A stretch of 64,000 nucleotides of DNA. Source: Morinoia aosen. Lineage: Eukaryota; Arthropoda; Malacostraca; Amphipoda; Talitridae. Location: NCBI GenBank assembly GCA_030386875.1, contig CM059562.1:76380095-76444094 (forward strand), read 5' to 3'. The translations under genes and the position numbers were made by a program. Shown in pieces: positions 10,761 to 23,187 of this stretch. The first letter of the stretch is position 1, and each line of letters begins with the position of its first letter. A model generated the notes under the pieces. The model made no database searches. It was not told the origin of the DNA and was given only the letters and a program-made list of their open reading frames with translations.

Positions 10761-12507
10761 TAGCTATCAGGTGCCTTGAAACTCCTAGTCTTATTCACCG
10801 GACTAGGCGAGGAACGCTAACTCAATGGTATTCCAGTTTTGATGTTTGAACATTTGAACTGAGAGTTGCCATGGTGAATACGCAGCTTCAGCATGGTGAA
10901 TACGTGTTGAAAGCTGTTAAAGTAACAGAAAAAAAATTAATCGCATAGAAGGTATACCTGAGCTGACGTGATAGTGTCGAGCATTTTTACGTTTACTACA
11001 AAAGAATGCTGGCACTGGTAATTCAAAGTGCTGTTGCGAAGGTTATACGCGCTAGGAAAGTGCATATACTTCAGAATCATTTCGTTTTTCAAGGCCTGCA
11101 GCTCTTTGCTAGAACGTTTTCTTAGCTTGTGTAAAAACTTTAGGACCTCAGATTCCTGATGAAATTCACCCTAAGTTTTGAAAATCCACACCTGAACTTT
11201 GATTCGGGGAGAAATAAAAATCCAAGTTGGTTTACTGGCCTCAGTGAGACTAAAAATGAAAGGTAAACTTTGGGCAAAGTTGGCCTTAAGTTTGAGCTGT
11301 AAAATAAATAGAGGAAAACTTCAGGACTTCTTCCAATCCCAAGAAATGGAACTTCAGGTCCAGCAAAGGGCAGTTCTTTCGAAAGCACCTACAGCAGACT
11401 CGAAGGAACTGAGGAGTGCGTTTGTACAGCTGCACATGTACGCACAGGAAGGACTCCGTCCTTTGCGGTAAAGATGAAAAGTTTTTGTTTATCTACGTTC
11501 AACGGAGGCTGTAGCTAACTAAAGTGGCTCGTGGATTCTCAGCTTTGTTGACTTTCAGAGTGAGAGAGGGACTCGGGAACTCGTAATATTGGTGCATAAA
11601 TATGCGTTGTAAACAAAATTGGTCAACTCGGTCTGGGTTTATTACTCCTGTCCTGAATGGCAAAAAGGCAAACTTAAATGCAGGCAAGAGGCTTCAAAGT
11701 CGAGGAAAAATACCATTTTTTTAAACGCCTATGATTTTCAGAGCAATAGATAACAGCGCACTCGCTGGAAGTATTCTAAGGAGAAATGGATTTTTTTCAA
11801 CATCACAAACTAATAACGATTGTGACGAGGCGGAATCCAAAAAAAAACATTTTGTCCCATGTTTGAACAAAAACTTCGAAACTTTAATTAAAAATCTAAA
11901 AAATTCCAATCTCTTGCTCCAGCTACTGAAGTTCTGGAGATCTTCACATCAGCTGGACCAACCAGACGGAAGGCCGAAGTCTCAAATCCCTGCTTGTGGG
12001 CTCTGAATCACTGTACTCCGTGGGCTTATAATTTATGAGTTTTAGATTTGGTGTGAACCATCCATAACATTTTGCCATTCCTTCTTACAGTATTGTTAGA
12101 GTCAGTAATTTTTTCACTTATATTATTGCTACAAGCAAGTAGTTTTCCCACTTACATTTTATAGCTGCCAAAACAAGAGGTTGTTTTAAATGTTCTCAGA
12201 ACAAATTGTTCATTTGTCTGCATTTGTAACGCTAGAATGTTGCGTTTTTGCGTTTCAGCAGCTTGTGAGAAGTTTTCTTGTTGCTTCCTCTACACAAATA
12301 TGTAGATTCCCTAGCATTTCAGACTGATTCCGACTTGGAATTTACGTTCAGTGATAGCATTGCAAATTGGCTTGGATAGTTCGCTAGTTTGATGTGACTG
12401 TTGAAAACTATAAGAGACGTTCTTTGGCTCAGACTCCTGTCATATTACCTAAATTGAAAAACTGTTCAGTATTTTAGGGCGGCATTAACATGTATTAAAT
12501 AAAAACG
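10761..12507. other. Single-copy DNA, no gene seen
   Basis: CATGGTGAATACG is duplicated at about 10869 and 10893. Open frames up to 91 codons (such as 11731-12006 plus) resemble no known protein. Confidence 0.4.
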
Positions 12508-12530
12508 CCATAAAACTACAACTTTTTCAC

Positions 12531-12758
12531 TTCAAATTAATCCAAGTCAAGTTCAATTTAATCCAAGTCAAGTTCAATTTAATCCAAGTCAAGTTCAAAT
12601 TAATCGAAGTCAAGTTCAAATTAATCCAAGTCAAGTTCAATTTAAACCAAGTCAAGTTCAAATTAATCCAAGTCAAGTTCAAATTAAACCAAGTCAAGTT
12701 CAAATTAATCCAAGTCAAGTTCAAATTAATCTAAGTCAAGTTCAAACTAATCCAACCC
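12531..12758 (-). repeat. 21-bp minisatellite, left arm, ~10.8 copies
   Basis: Units contain TTCAAATTAATCCAAGTC and follow every 21 bases: 12531, 12552, 12573 and so on to 12720. Variants include AATTTAATCC and AATTAAACC. The minus strand is open because 21 is seven codons, giving a NLTWINL-type peptide (12527-12724). It is the inverted partner of 13551-13754. Confidence 0.97.
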
Positions 12759-13550
12759 TAAGTTGAGTTAAGAATTGACACAATCACTCGTTAATTTAAG
12801 CGTTTTTGTGTTAAATGTGTATCTATTGGATGTGATGAGCGTGACAATCGTTTTTCCTTTCAGCAAGGAATACATACAATTTCCGTAAAAACAAGTTACA
12901 ATTTGTTTCATCGATATAGATGATATATTTGCCTTGGCCTAATATTTTGAAGGAATGTCAACATTTTTATTGCTAATGCAGGAATGTATCTGTGTAGTAA
13001 TGTACTCATATATGTTGTAATTAAACGGTATCGTACATAAGTACTCAGTGAATCACATTTATATATTTCTTTTAAAGGTTAAATCAACTTATCGTCCAAT
13101 GGTAATCTTATGTAGTTACATGTATGTATGATTTTACATATGTGTTAAAGTGGAATTTCACGCATAGAAATCTCTATATGAGTGTAAATAAATACTCGAT
13201 TCTACTATAGGTAATATAATTACAATTTGAAAATAAATATATGAATGATGCATACTAGCATTAATGTAAAATTTTAAAACAACTTTATTGTGTGGTACAA
13301 TGCGACATTTTTGTAATTGACTTGTATCTTTTACGCCAGTTAAAGAATCACACTCAGCCTCCTGATGTTGGATACTTAACACATTTTACGACAGCTTGTC
13401 TTTAGATTGCAACACCGGCGGAAATTTTATTTACTCCTTGCTGAAAGGAAAAACGATTGTCTCGCTCATCACATCCAATAGATACATATTTAACACAAAA
13501 ACACTCAGATTACCGAGTGATTATGTCAATTCTTAACTCAACTAAAGATT

Positions 13551-13754
13551 GGATTAATTTGAACTTGACTTGGATTAATTTGAACTTGACTTGTATTAAA
13601 TTGAACTTGACTTGGATTAATTTGAACTTGACTTGGATTAATTTGAACTTGACTTGGATTAATTTGAACTTGACTTGGATTAAATTGAACTTGACTTGGA
13701 TTAATTTGAACTTGACTTGGATTAAATTGAATTTGACTTGGATTAATTTGAAGT
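13551..13754 (+). repeat. 21-bp minisatellite, right arm, ~9.7 copies, inverted relative to the left arm
   Basis: Units of GGATTAATTTGAACTTGAC plus two bases start at 13551, 13572, 13593 and onward to 13740. They are the reverse complement of the left-arm units. The copy number differs from the left arm (9.7 against 10.8) and the variant units are not in mirror order, so the arrays have changed independently since the inversion. The NLTWINL-type open frames on both strands (13457-13756, 13510-13788) are by-products. Confidence 0.97.
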
Positions 13755-13775
13755 AAAAAAAGTGTAGTTGAAAAC

Positions 13776-15315
13776 AAAAGAGTTTCATTAGTTGGAAAAG
13801 CCGTTGATTTTGTTAGTTAGGGCTGTCAATCATTTTAAACTACTGCTTGGTTCCTGCATTAATTTTCTTAGTATTAACAAAAACCGCAATTGTACACACA
13901 AATACATTTTTTGAAAAGTCACCCAGTAAAATCTTATAGTATATTCTTTTTGGCGAGAACTTTTCTGAAAACAACTCCGTATTTTATGAGTTCTTTCGAC
14001 GTTACGGTAGCTGAGTTACAGTTTTTAGTACTGCCTTTGTCACCCGTCTTGATAGCGCTAAATGATTCTTTAGTCCCCATAGGCCAATGGTGACTGTTGA
14101 TTTTCAGACCGATGACTTGGCTATACCCAGCCATTTTCTACCTGATCTGCTTTCAATGACTCTTTTATGTGCAATATCCAGATCAATATACGCTAATAAC
14201 TTCCCTTAACTCTGCAATTCCTTCCAGAATACGGTCAGTGTGTTTGCGTTACTTCTCATTCTTTTCCTTTTTTGTAACTTCCAAGGGTAGGATCCCCTAT
14301 GCCTAACTTTCGCATTAATTAGTCATCTGCGAATCATTATACGATTTTTCCTTACATTCAAACGTTTATTTTAATATTTTTCCATAATTTTACAGATTGA
14401 GTGTTCAAATTTTATTGAAAATTTAACCGCATCTCGTATCAACAACAAGTTGCAATGCGATCTGTCTTCGGTCGGAGTGAACAAAAATTTTGGTGTACTC
14501 TGAAATTCATATTGACCGGTTCACCAGTGTTTATTTTTTCACACACTTGTATTTAATAGTCAATCCTGTCTTCTTTACAAGCTGAAAAATGGTCTACAGT
14601 ATCTTTATTTTATAGAAACGTATTTAACAATGACCACTATTCATAGAATGACTTTCAGCTTCTCTATTAGTAAATGCTGGACAATCATTCAAACGTAGTG
14701 TGTGCTATAACTACTACTGAACTTCAGTACATTAATAATTACACAAAGAATTATCCCAAACCCTCATTATCATTTTATAAATATTATAACTTCGATAATT
14801 TTGTCCTTTCTCGTGGAGAGTCCAAAACATTTTCAGCCTATACAAGCCAATGTTGAAATCAATTGCTTAAAAATGGGCCGACTCAAATGCAGCGAAAACA
14901 AATTTCGCGGTCGCTTAAGTTAAATTTAAGAGAAGCCTTCTGGCCCGTCATGTTTTTAATAACGTCGTGGATTGCGCTCAAGCTTTGGAGAATTTAAAAC
15001 TGAATGTAGAAAACGGCTTGGTTAATATTTTCTAAAAGTCTTATGAATAATAATGCCAGTGTAGCTTAATAGATCGCTTCTTTCTTTAATTTGGAGGGTG
15101 TAATCTTTACAGTCAATATTTTTACCATAATGTAATAAATAATTTCAGAGTCTTTCTTACACACTCTCTTTTTTATTGTAATAGTTTTTCCCTCGATTTC
15201 AATGCCCGTAATATGCCAAACGTACTCATTCATTTTTTGTGAAAATATTTTCTCTTCTTACATTAGTAAGGATTATACCATTGGTGTGGCTCGGTCACTC
15301 CCCACTGTAACCTAG
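13776..15315. other. AT-rich single-copy DNA, no gene seen
   Basis: No recognisable gene, RNA or element. Open frames reach 67 codons only. Confidence 0.45.
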
Positions 15316-15480
15316 TTCAAGCTACTCCTACGAATACCATATATCTGCTCGCCACCCTCAACAGACCAATTACCTCGCCGGTAGACTCCAACCAGGTATA
15401 TCTCATGTAGCTCGCACCACGGCTTAAGAGTGAGTTACTTGTACGAATACTGCATATCTACTAGCCACCTCAGTTGAACC
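15316..15480. repeat. Two diverged copies of a ~112-bp repeat
   Basis: TACGAATACCATATATCTGC (near 15328) and TACGAATACTGCATATCTAC (near 15440) are followed in both cases by a GCCACC-TCA segment. Only two copies, so the call is modest. Confidence 0.5.
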
Positions 15481-15769
15481 CTTTGCAGTAAATCATCATA
15501 CCAAACCATCCCATCCTCATTCTAGTTATTTTTGGTCAATCTTCTACCGCTCATCCTTACTCTAGCCTAGCCGTCTAACCACGGCACTACTTCAGCCTTA
15601 TCATCCAGATCGAAATTTATGGGGATTGATATCTCAACTATACGTAGTACTATCATTAGGGTAAAATTCTCTATCACAGAAATTCAGAAAGTCACTGACA
15701 CAAAATTACAAGTTCAATAGCAACAATATAACTTGTTATCGGAACTTAACATGCTGCAGTCTCAACTAT

Positions 15770-15968
15770 ACCTATCGGTATCTCAACCACAAAATTTCGC
15801 AATTTCATCAGTGTGAGTCACTATCACAATATTGCGCGCGGCAATTGAAGCAATACATGTCGCAATCTCAACAATGCAAATCGCTATCACAGCAACACGT
15901 CTCACAATCACAATAGGACGAGTTGCTATCACAACAGTACGTGACGCTATGACAACCACAACGCTTTC
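15770..15968. repeat. ~21-bp degenerate repeat
   Basis: TCGCTATCACA-type blocks recur about every 20-22 bases (for example near 15880, 15922 and 15944), separated by ACACGT, AGTACGTG or ATACATGT. The minus-strand frame at 15783-16007 (VIVTR/VVIA-type peptide) is produced by it. Confidence 0.6.
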
Positions 15969-17040
15969 AAATTGCCCAATCTCAGTTCTACTAAGACCAT
16001 GACTCAAACAGACAGCGCGATTGCTATCTATTGACTATTTTGACAGCTCAAAAAAATTCCCAGACATCTCAGTTGAAGAGGCCTCCATTACGGAACATGA
16101 GCGCTGTACAAAATTTCATCATCGAAAGTGTTGATTTTAGAACTGTAAACACTAGCGCAAGTTTTAGAGCTAAATTAGAGCACAATCAATGAGCTCCAAC
16201 AAGCATTCATTAAGTAAGCTTCGATAGTACCCATCTAAGCTCAAGCTTTTTCAGTATTTAAATATTTTAAAACTCAGTTTATTACATAGAATGTTTATGT
16301 TTTAAGTAATTAAAGAAATGCTGTATTGTGGAAAAATGACCAGCTCTCCCTGCAAACTCCATGGTCCAATATTTTAAATGAACTCAAACTAATAAACGTA
16401 AAAAACTAAGGCTGGCCCTACACCTCCACATTAATGCAGCGTAGGTCTCGTACATTAATGTGAACTTCTGTCCTTTGATTTTGCCGTCGCTGTTACAAGT
16501 AAGAATATCAAAGGTGTCCCCATAAATTTCTACGTGACGTGACATCCTTGTTTTTCTTCATGTATACAATTCGAATGTCAGCACAGTCTAGACTATGGAT
16601 GAACATTGTTTTGAGACATGTGCGGAAAGCTTTATCAAGATACTGCTCCACCTTTCCTCTGACATGGGAGACAACCAAGTGATATTTTCGTGCTTCCATT
16701 TTTGTTTGATTAGACCCTTTAACGTGTCTATCCTAATAGTTAGAAGGGACTCTTTTAAAAGGATCAGATACACAGTCTCCCTGAGCAAAAATTAGTTCAA
16801 GCAGTGAGAGCAAATTGTAAACTTCCTGATTACGATAAACATAATCCATAACCACAGAAAACACAATGCAACATGATCCAATAATTCAAGTGTAAATTCT
16901 TCGTGCAAATTGTTGATGCTCATTAAAAATATTTATCTCTAAAAATGTGAAAAATGTCATGTTTTCGAATTCTATTTACGAGTTAAATACAAATAACATC
17001 GGCCCGTCGTTAAAAATGACCTCGATCCAAAACGAAGCCA
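15969..17040. other. AT-rich single-copy DNA, no gene seen
   Basis: Short frames at about 16508-16795 lie opposite one another on the two strands and neither resembles a known protein. Confidence 0.4.
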
Positions 17041-17125
17041 CCGTCATTTCGACAGCTGGTGCTGTGTACCATTATCGAAACAGGTAGTGCTATGCACCAA
17101 TAACAAGACAGGTGGTGCTTTTTTG
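17041..17125. repeat. ~33-bp repeat, about 2.5 copies
   Basis: GACAGCTGGTGCTGTG, AACAGGTAGTGCTATGCACC and GACAGGTGGTGCT occur in a row, with ACCAT or CACCAATA-type links. The repeat is short and diverged. Confidence 0.45.
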
Positions 17126-19026
17126 CTTGAGAGGCGTTGAATTGTAGTACGTAGTCTGCAGCTAGAATTTTACTGAGGTGTTTCTGATAAAACAATTGGA
17201 GTTGAAACGACTTGTTTGTGGTAGAATTATCAGCAAATCCAATGTTCGAAGTAGCATTTTATTTTCTCCCACGTTAAAAGTTACCTTCAATTTAACATTC
17301 ATGGTAAATTAACAATTGTCAGATGAAGAAAAACAAAATAGAAGTTCACTGAAATGTGAAACCAAAATAAAATCAATAGCTTAGCAATTCTAAAAGACAT
17401 ATCAAAATATCATTTAGGTCATTTAGGACGGAATGTTGTCCAAATGTCATTTAGGACGACATATTGAATGAAAAAATATAACCCTTAATTAAAATTGAGA
17501 AGGAAATACCTTATTAAAGGCAAAACCCGATTATGAGATAACATAATAATAAATATTGCTCGCATGAGTGCAGCGAAAGACAAGCCACAAAGATATTCCG
17601 CATAGAAAATTTGAAAATAAGTCCTTAAAACCACAACAAATTGTAGAGGTTACAATCATATTGCCTCTGCATTTTATTTGTTAAAAGATTCAGCTGCTGA
17701 TGAAGGCAATTGTGAAGTTTAATTATTCTTCAATCAGGATGAAGTAAACCAGACTTTCGCTGAAAAAGAGTTTCACAAACCGAGCGTTGAAAACACAAAC
17801 ACTTGAAAGCGCTTAGAATTCTATAAGCCCTCATAAATTTGCGCTTTCCTCAGTTTTCAATTTGAAAAACAGAGCAATTAATTCAACTTTCAAAACAACG
17901 ATTACAATCCTTACAAAACATATTATATCAAAGGAAAAAAGGCTGGGGAACAACAATTAAAACAGTCAGCGCCGGTGAGCAAGAAGTTGTTCAGAAATTA
18001 TAATTTCTTATTATAGGGATTTTACGGCGCGTAATTAACGGCAGCGCCGCAGCACCGGCCTCGGGAATGGCAGTTTGTGGTCGTGCTATTCACGAGGAAA
18101 GGAAGATTTTTGGACCTAAAATTGATGCAAGTTTTCGTCTGCCTCTGCCATGAATGCACGAGTTTTACTGCATCCACAAACGCGAAATTTTAGCTTTTGA
18201 TTACAACGTTCAGCATCTCCGTGCTTATGACGGAATTTGGTTCCCTTCTTTCCTTGTTTCATAAATCAAAGCTTTTTATAATCATTTGGCTATTTTCTGG
18301 TTTTAATTTTTTTATCTCGAAATTGGTGGACTTTGCAAGGCTGAATCAATATTTGACTTTATGTCAATACAAAGTTTGTTTATCTGAGTAGATAACAAAT
18401 TGTGGTAACACAACATGTACTGCTTCAGACGTAAACCTGAGACCTGAAATGCGAACCTGCATAACTTTAGGAAAACCTACAGAATCCTTCAGACAACAAA
18501 GAATCGCTGCCTCTAATTTTCGTGACTACGCCTTAAACGAAGATCAATTTATGTGACACTACAAGCGCTTTTCGTATTTTTGTTTACGGGGAGCTGTCAG
18601 AAAGAAACTTCATAAAGCACTATGTCTAACAGCTGTTCAAATGTTTTTGGACGCGCTTAAAGTTTCAAAGCAGTCTTAATGATATAAACCGATTTCGATG
18701 CAAAGTTTTAAATAAAAATTCAAAAAATGCACTCTCGAGAAAGTTGGTTCAAGCTTTTTGAGCAATAGTTGACTCCTTCGAGCTAAATATGTTTTCCAAA
18801 CTTCTGTCAGATGGATCACAAACAAACTGTTATCAGTAATTTTTAAAAGCCATCACAATTCTTGTTTGTAATTGCAAAATTTAAAATCAGTATATATCCG
18901 ATAGATAGGAAGCAAACAATTCGAAAATACCAGAATCACTTATTAACGAGTTAGCATTTTTCCAAACAAGTTTTGAAGCGAACGACTATCGGATAAACAG
19001 CCCGTCGAGGATAATCTATTATGTGA
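17126..19026. other. Single-copy DNA with a CNE-like core at 17960-18080
   Basis: Mostly AT-rich. At about 17965-18080 a GC-richer block carries GGCGCGTAATTAACGGCAGC and GCGCCGCAGCACCGGCC, which contrasts with its surroundings. The TAATTA core is a typical homeodomain site. The block looks like a conserved regulatory element, but conservation cannot be tested here. No coding frame explains it. Confidence 0.3.
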
Positions 19027-19280
19027 ACTGAGGATAATCAAAACAACCAATCACGTAATAGTGTTTCCCACACCTTTTTCAGGAAGTATTCGAAAAGAAC
19101 CTTTAGTTAAAATGCGCATTCTTTTCAGCACAAGAAATTATCCGTTTTGAACTACAAGACTGAACTCAAAACAACCAATCACATAATAGTGTTTCCCACA
19201 CCTTTTTCAGTCAGTATTCTAAAAGAACTCATAGCTAAAATGCGCGTTCTGTTCAGCAGGGAAAATGTCCGTAGTTCACG
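19027..19280. repeat. Two copies of a ~128-bp tandem duplication
   Basis: AAAACAACCAATCACRTAAT starts at 19040 and again at 19168. It is followed in both by GTGTTTCCCACACCTTTTTC, then a TCGAAAAGAAC or TCTAAAAGAAC segment, then AAAATGCGCRTTCT. The copies are about 85-90 percent alike in the shared core. Confidence 0.85.
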
Positions 19281-20279
19281 GATCTCATGTGCAATTCTAA
19301 AGCCTCATCACCTCCCTCCATCGGCGACTGGAACCACTCGTCAGTGTTGCGTTCTGCAGTATTTGCTTCCCGCTCTACAATATTTGCCTTCACAAATTGG
19401 AAGCACTGCTCCAAAAAACGCGGTTTTCGTGGCAGTAAAATGAAGTGGAACTGCTATACGCAGGCAAAAACCATCAATGTTCCACAGGCAGCCGCAGAAA
19501 GAAACTTTTGTGAGCATTTTTTTTGTGCCTCGTGAAAAGGGTGAGAGTTTCTGCGCTCGAGTGTAGCTCATTCGGAACATTTTAGTTCAAGGTTTCTTCT
19601 TTTTCAGTAAATTTTTACATTATTCTTTTAATTTATTTTTTATTCGCTATACAAAATTATTAGTTCATATATTGTTTTAGGTTTACTCCTGAAGTTTCTG
19701 CGATAGTGTGCCCTATACATGAGGCATTGGCTATGATTAATTACACTTTATTTGCTCGCCACTTGCATTCTTTAAAACATAAAGTAATTACAATTCTTCT
19801 CTAACCCAGCAGCACCCAACCACCTTCAGACTTGTTCAGTTTTGTTCACATCATGACATATAGCTAATTATATGTCTTTTCATATATTTTTGAAGTATCA
19901 TTATCCTAGTTTCATTCTAAGTATGATTTTGATGCATGACTACATATGTAGTCATTGGGCTTTGGGCAGTAAAAGGAGCATCACTGACTCCATCATTTAT
20001 TCTTCTTTATTTCTCTCTGGAAAGTTGTTATAAACTGAAACACATGGTTTATAAAAGAGAGCAAAAACGATGTATAAAATAAACTTTGGTAAAAATACAA
20101 TGAGAGCATTGAGGAGTAATAAAAATAGCTCTACCAAAATTAAAGCAAACACTTTATACCCTATGATCTTCTTTCTTTTTCATTTTATCGATTGAAATTA
20201 GTGGGCAAACGCTGAGACGATTGTTTCTAATAGTTTCTGTTGCTCTATTTCCCTTTTCTCATAGACAGAGAATCAAATC
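19281..20279. other. AT-rich single-copy DNA, no gene seen
   Basis: Overlapping short frames near 19287-19580 lie on both strands and resemble nothing known. Confidence 0.4.
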
Positions 20280-20835
20280 ATACGGTATTCCATCTCAGGA
20301 TTCAAGTTACTCCTCCTGCCATCCGAACAAACTACAAAAATTCTACGGTGCTTACTCTCAGCATTTAAGTTACTCCTCCTGCCAAACGATATGAGTTCTA
20401 AAAAAATCTACGGTGTTTACTCTCAGTATTTAAGTTACTCCTCTTGCAAAACGGAATCTACGGTATTTACTCTCAGAATTCAAGTTACTCCTCAGCTTAA
20501 CCCTTTAACGCCCACATTTTTATACTCATATTACCGTTATCACAACCACTATCACTAAACCGACACTGGCAATAGGTAGTCACTGTAATCAAGATGTGGA
20601 AGGAACTGCCACTCGGCAGTGAAGTTCAAGGGACACATTAGTGAACAAATTGAATAAGAAATACAATATATTATTGTTATTTTTGAAAGAGGACCGTACA
20701 GTCCACTTGGGCGTTAAAGGGTTAATCAAATTTTAAAAATATCTACGGTGTTTACTCCCAGCATTCACGTTACATACTCGGTACGCATTATGATCCAAAA
20801 ATCTGCGGTATTTTCTCCCAATGTTTAGGTTATTT
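20280..20835. repeat. ~50-65-bp tandem repeat, about 6 copies, split by a MITE
   Basis: TCTACGGTRTTTACTCTCAG followed by RATTCAAGTTACTCCTC recurs near 20281, 20343, 20409 and 20458, then again near 20737 and 20803. Between the fourth and fifth copies lies the 229-bp piggyBac-type MITE. The two copies after the MITE are the most diverged. The array is therefore older than the insertion. Confidence 0.8.
20497..20725. mobile_element. piggyBac-type MITE, copy 2 (229 bp, TTAA-flanked)
   Basis: TTAA at 20497-20500 and 20722-20725 flank inverted ends: CCCTTTAACGCCCA on the left, and on the right a sequence whose reverse complement is identical over those 14 bases. The length equals copy 1 (5530-5758), and this copy has better-matched ends. 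Its position inside a tandem array gives a clear empty site: removing the element and one TTAA restores array sequence. There is no coding capacity. Confidence 0.92.
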
Positions 20836-22972
20836 TTTTAGTATAACTATATTTCTGTTTCCGAAATTTTGTGCCACTGTTTAAATGGCCAACTATTTCA
20901 TATAAATATTATTTGGTGTTGAAATATACCTTCAAAACTGAACACCATAATCCTATTGAGTACAGAATTTGAATATACAAATCATAATTTAAAACCATTT
21001 CATTCTGCTTAAAGTAAAACTTTTTCCGTACATATTTAAATCTTTAAAAGGCGTTATTGTCGTATACATCAATAATGTTTCCTGAAATATCTTCAATGGA
21101 TTCTTGTTTTAAATCATAGATATACCAAAAAAACACAACTCTTAAGTCTACGACTCTAAATATTTTTAAAGAAATCAAAAGTTTTAACCACTATATAGTT
21201 ATTGCAAGTGCACACGGCCCGTCAGAAATGTCGGGATTCGAAATTTTCCCAAACTAAAATTTTTCAGATGTACGAGTATGTAGATGACAAACAAATATAT
21301 CCGATCCGATTATTCCGACAGTGTTATATTATATAGTAGATACATATGTATACACACAGTTTTTGTTACATTCTTCGAATTATACGTCTTGACAAGCAGA
21401 AAGTATTTGATGAAAGTATTGGGGATACAAGTTTCATCATTTCAAATGGATCAATTTCAAATTTGAAGCAAGAAAATCGCTACAAAACTCGATCTTCAGT
21501 GTTGAAACACTCGATCTTCACTCGTGAAAGATTAATGAAAGGAAAATTTAAGAAGCGTCAACGACATGCTCATCACACACTTCTAAATGTTCAAGTATTC
21601 AGAGTACATTGATATTTGTTCAGTGTTTTACGTAACAGTAATAAATACAATCATTTTACGAACGCTAGTTGTACAGGAAAAATTAAAATCTAGAGAATGA
21701 GGGCATCTCAGTCATGAAAATAAGTTATTTTCGTAAATCTAAAGCAGCAAATTCTTCTTTGATACGAGCCCTAAACAGAAAAAAACTCTTTAACACCATT
21801 TGCAGCTCCATTTTTTGGGATATCCTAAGTTGATATCTTCAAAACGCCAAAATTGAAATTTCGCTTTGCAAAATAACTTTAAAAATTTTTCATTTACTCT
21901 TTTTGATGATTGCTTTTTGGGAGCCCATTTTGTGTGAATTACCATCAAGTTTTGACAGTAGAAGAGTAAGGATAAAATTTAAACACTAACGACTACTTGA
22001 TGAACTAAATGTTCTGAAGTTTTGTATTATAAAAATACTATTTTGCTGTAATCTCACCAAAGTTTGATAACTATTTCCATGCACATTTATTTATTATTTG
22101 CATAGGAATAATTAACGGTTTATATGCCTATATAAATTTGCTCACAGCTCTCATATGAAACGCTGCTCTTTTACAGGAAATTCCTTTTATTCAGATCGAC
22201 TAGGATCTTAGCATATCGCTTCTGCAGTTCGAGAATTCCACAACAAACGTTTTTATTCAAAGCGACTACGCTCTGAACTCCAGAAAGAATCGTCGAAGCG
22301 GACACGACATCGAGTAAGTTTGCAAGGCTGTCTCTTCTCGGTGACAATCTTTGCATCTTAACTCGACAAGTTTGTTCTCAGATCTCTTTTCCTCCACCGA
22401 CTGCTGGCCATCGGAACACTTCGGTGGGTGCACTTTTGGATGATAATAACTTTCAGGATTTGTGGAAAGACTCACCACCTTCAAACTGCAGCAAACGGTT
22501 TTAAGTCGGGGAGGATTTTAGCGTAGTTTAATTTTCTTCATGTTATATTCTGACAAATTGGTGATTTACGTTTAGAAACATGCTCAATTTTCAGTCATGT
22601 TATCATGTTAATCCTGTTATTGATTTGCCAACACATGGGTCTGTAATATCAATGTTTAAATTATCAAGCAAGCCAAAGCGCCCCAGAATCGATGAGCCTT
22701 AAGAAAAGTAAAGAAAAATATTTTGCATGCTCTAGACGTCTACAGTCCATGCTTAACTGCTCGGGAGAGATTTATTCAATACTCTACTATTTAAAAAAAG
22801 TTGTATTACATTAGCAGTTATCTGATGAGCGTAAGCAATTGAAAATTAAATTCATTTTGGAAAATTCATTACTTTTAAGAATAAAGTTTTTCTATGGATG
22901 CTTGCGATTCCCGGACGCGCATAAAAACGTCATTCACTACTCTACTCTCTCGATTGTGATATTGATCTTGTG
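20836..22972. other. AT-rich single-copy DNA, no gene seen
   Basis: Open frames up to 88 codons (21346-21612 plus, 22266-22484 minus) are not recognisable. A GC-richer patch lies at about 22200-22490. Confidence 0.4.
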
Positions 22973-23187
22973 TAGGTCATTCAACCCATCGGATTTTGGC
23001 TTCTTCGAGATCATGTTTCGCTTTTTAGGCCATCCAACCTGAAAGGATTTTTACTTTTCCTGTGTTATTACACGCTGCTTAGGGCATTCAAACCAAGCTG
23101 GTGTTTGCTTCTTCTAGATCATTTTACGCTATTTAAGCCAGCCAACTCAAGCGGGTTTTTGTTTCTTTTCAGCCAATTTTTTACCCC
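22973..23187. repeat. ~54-bp tandem repeat, 4 diverged copies
   Basis: Copies start near 22973, 23029, 23081 and 23136. Each begins with a GGYCATTCAACC or GCCATCCAACC-like block, then TTTTTGCTTCTT-like, then TAGATCATTTTACGCT-like sequence. They are strongly diverged. Confidence 0.65.

Larger units (their letters stand above)
12508..13775. mobile_element. Foldback-type element: ~370-bp inverted arms, each carrying a 21-bp minisatellite
   Basis: The left arm (about 12508-12890) is the reverse complement of the right arm (about 13415-13775). Homology covers an outer AACTACA plus T-rich flank, the 21-bp arrays, and an inner flank containing CACATCCAATAGATACAT (right arm) and CCTTTCAGCAAGGA (left arm). 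The AT-rich spacer of about 525 bp (12891-13414) shows no transposase. Long tandem-bearing inverted repeats around a spacer are known from foldback (FB-like) transposons. I saw no clear target-site duplication, so it could also be a plain inverted duplication. Transcripts across it could form hairpin RNA. Confidence 0.75.
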
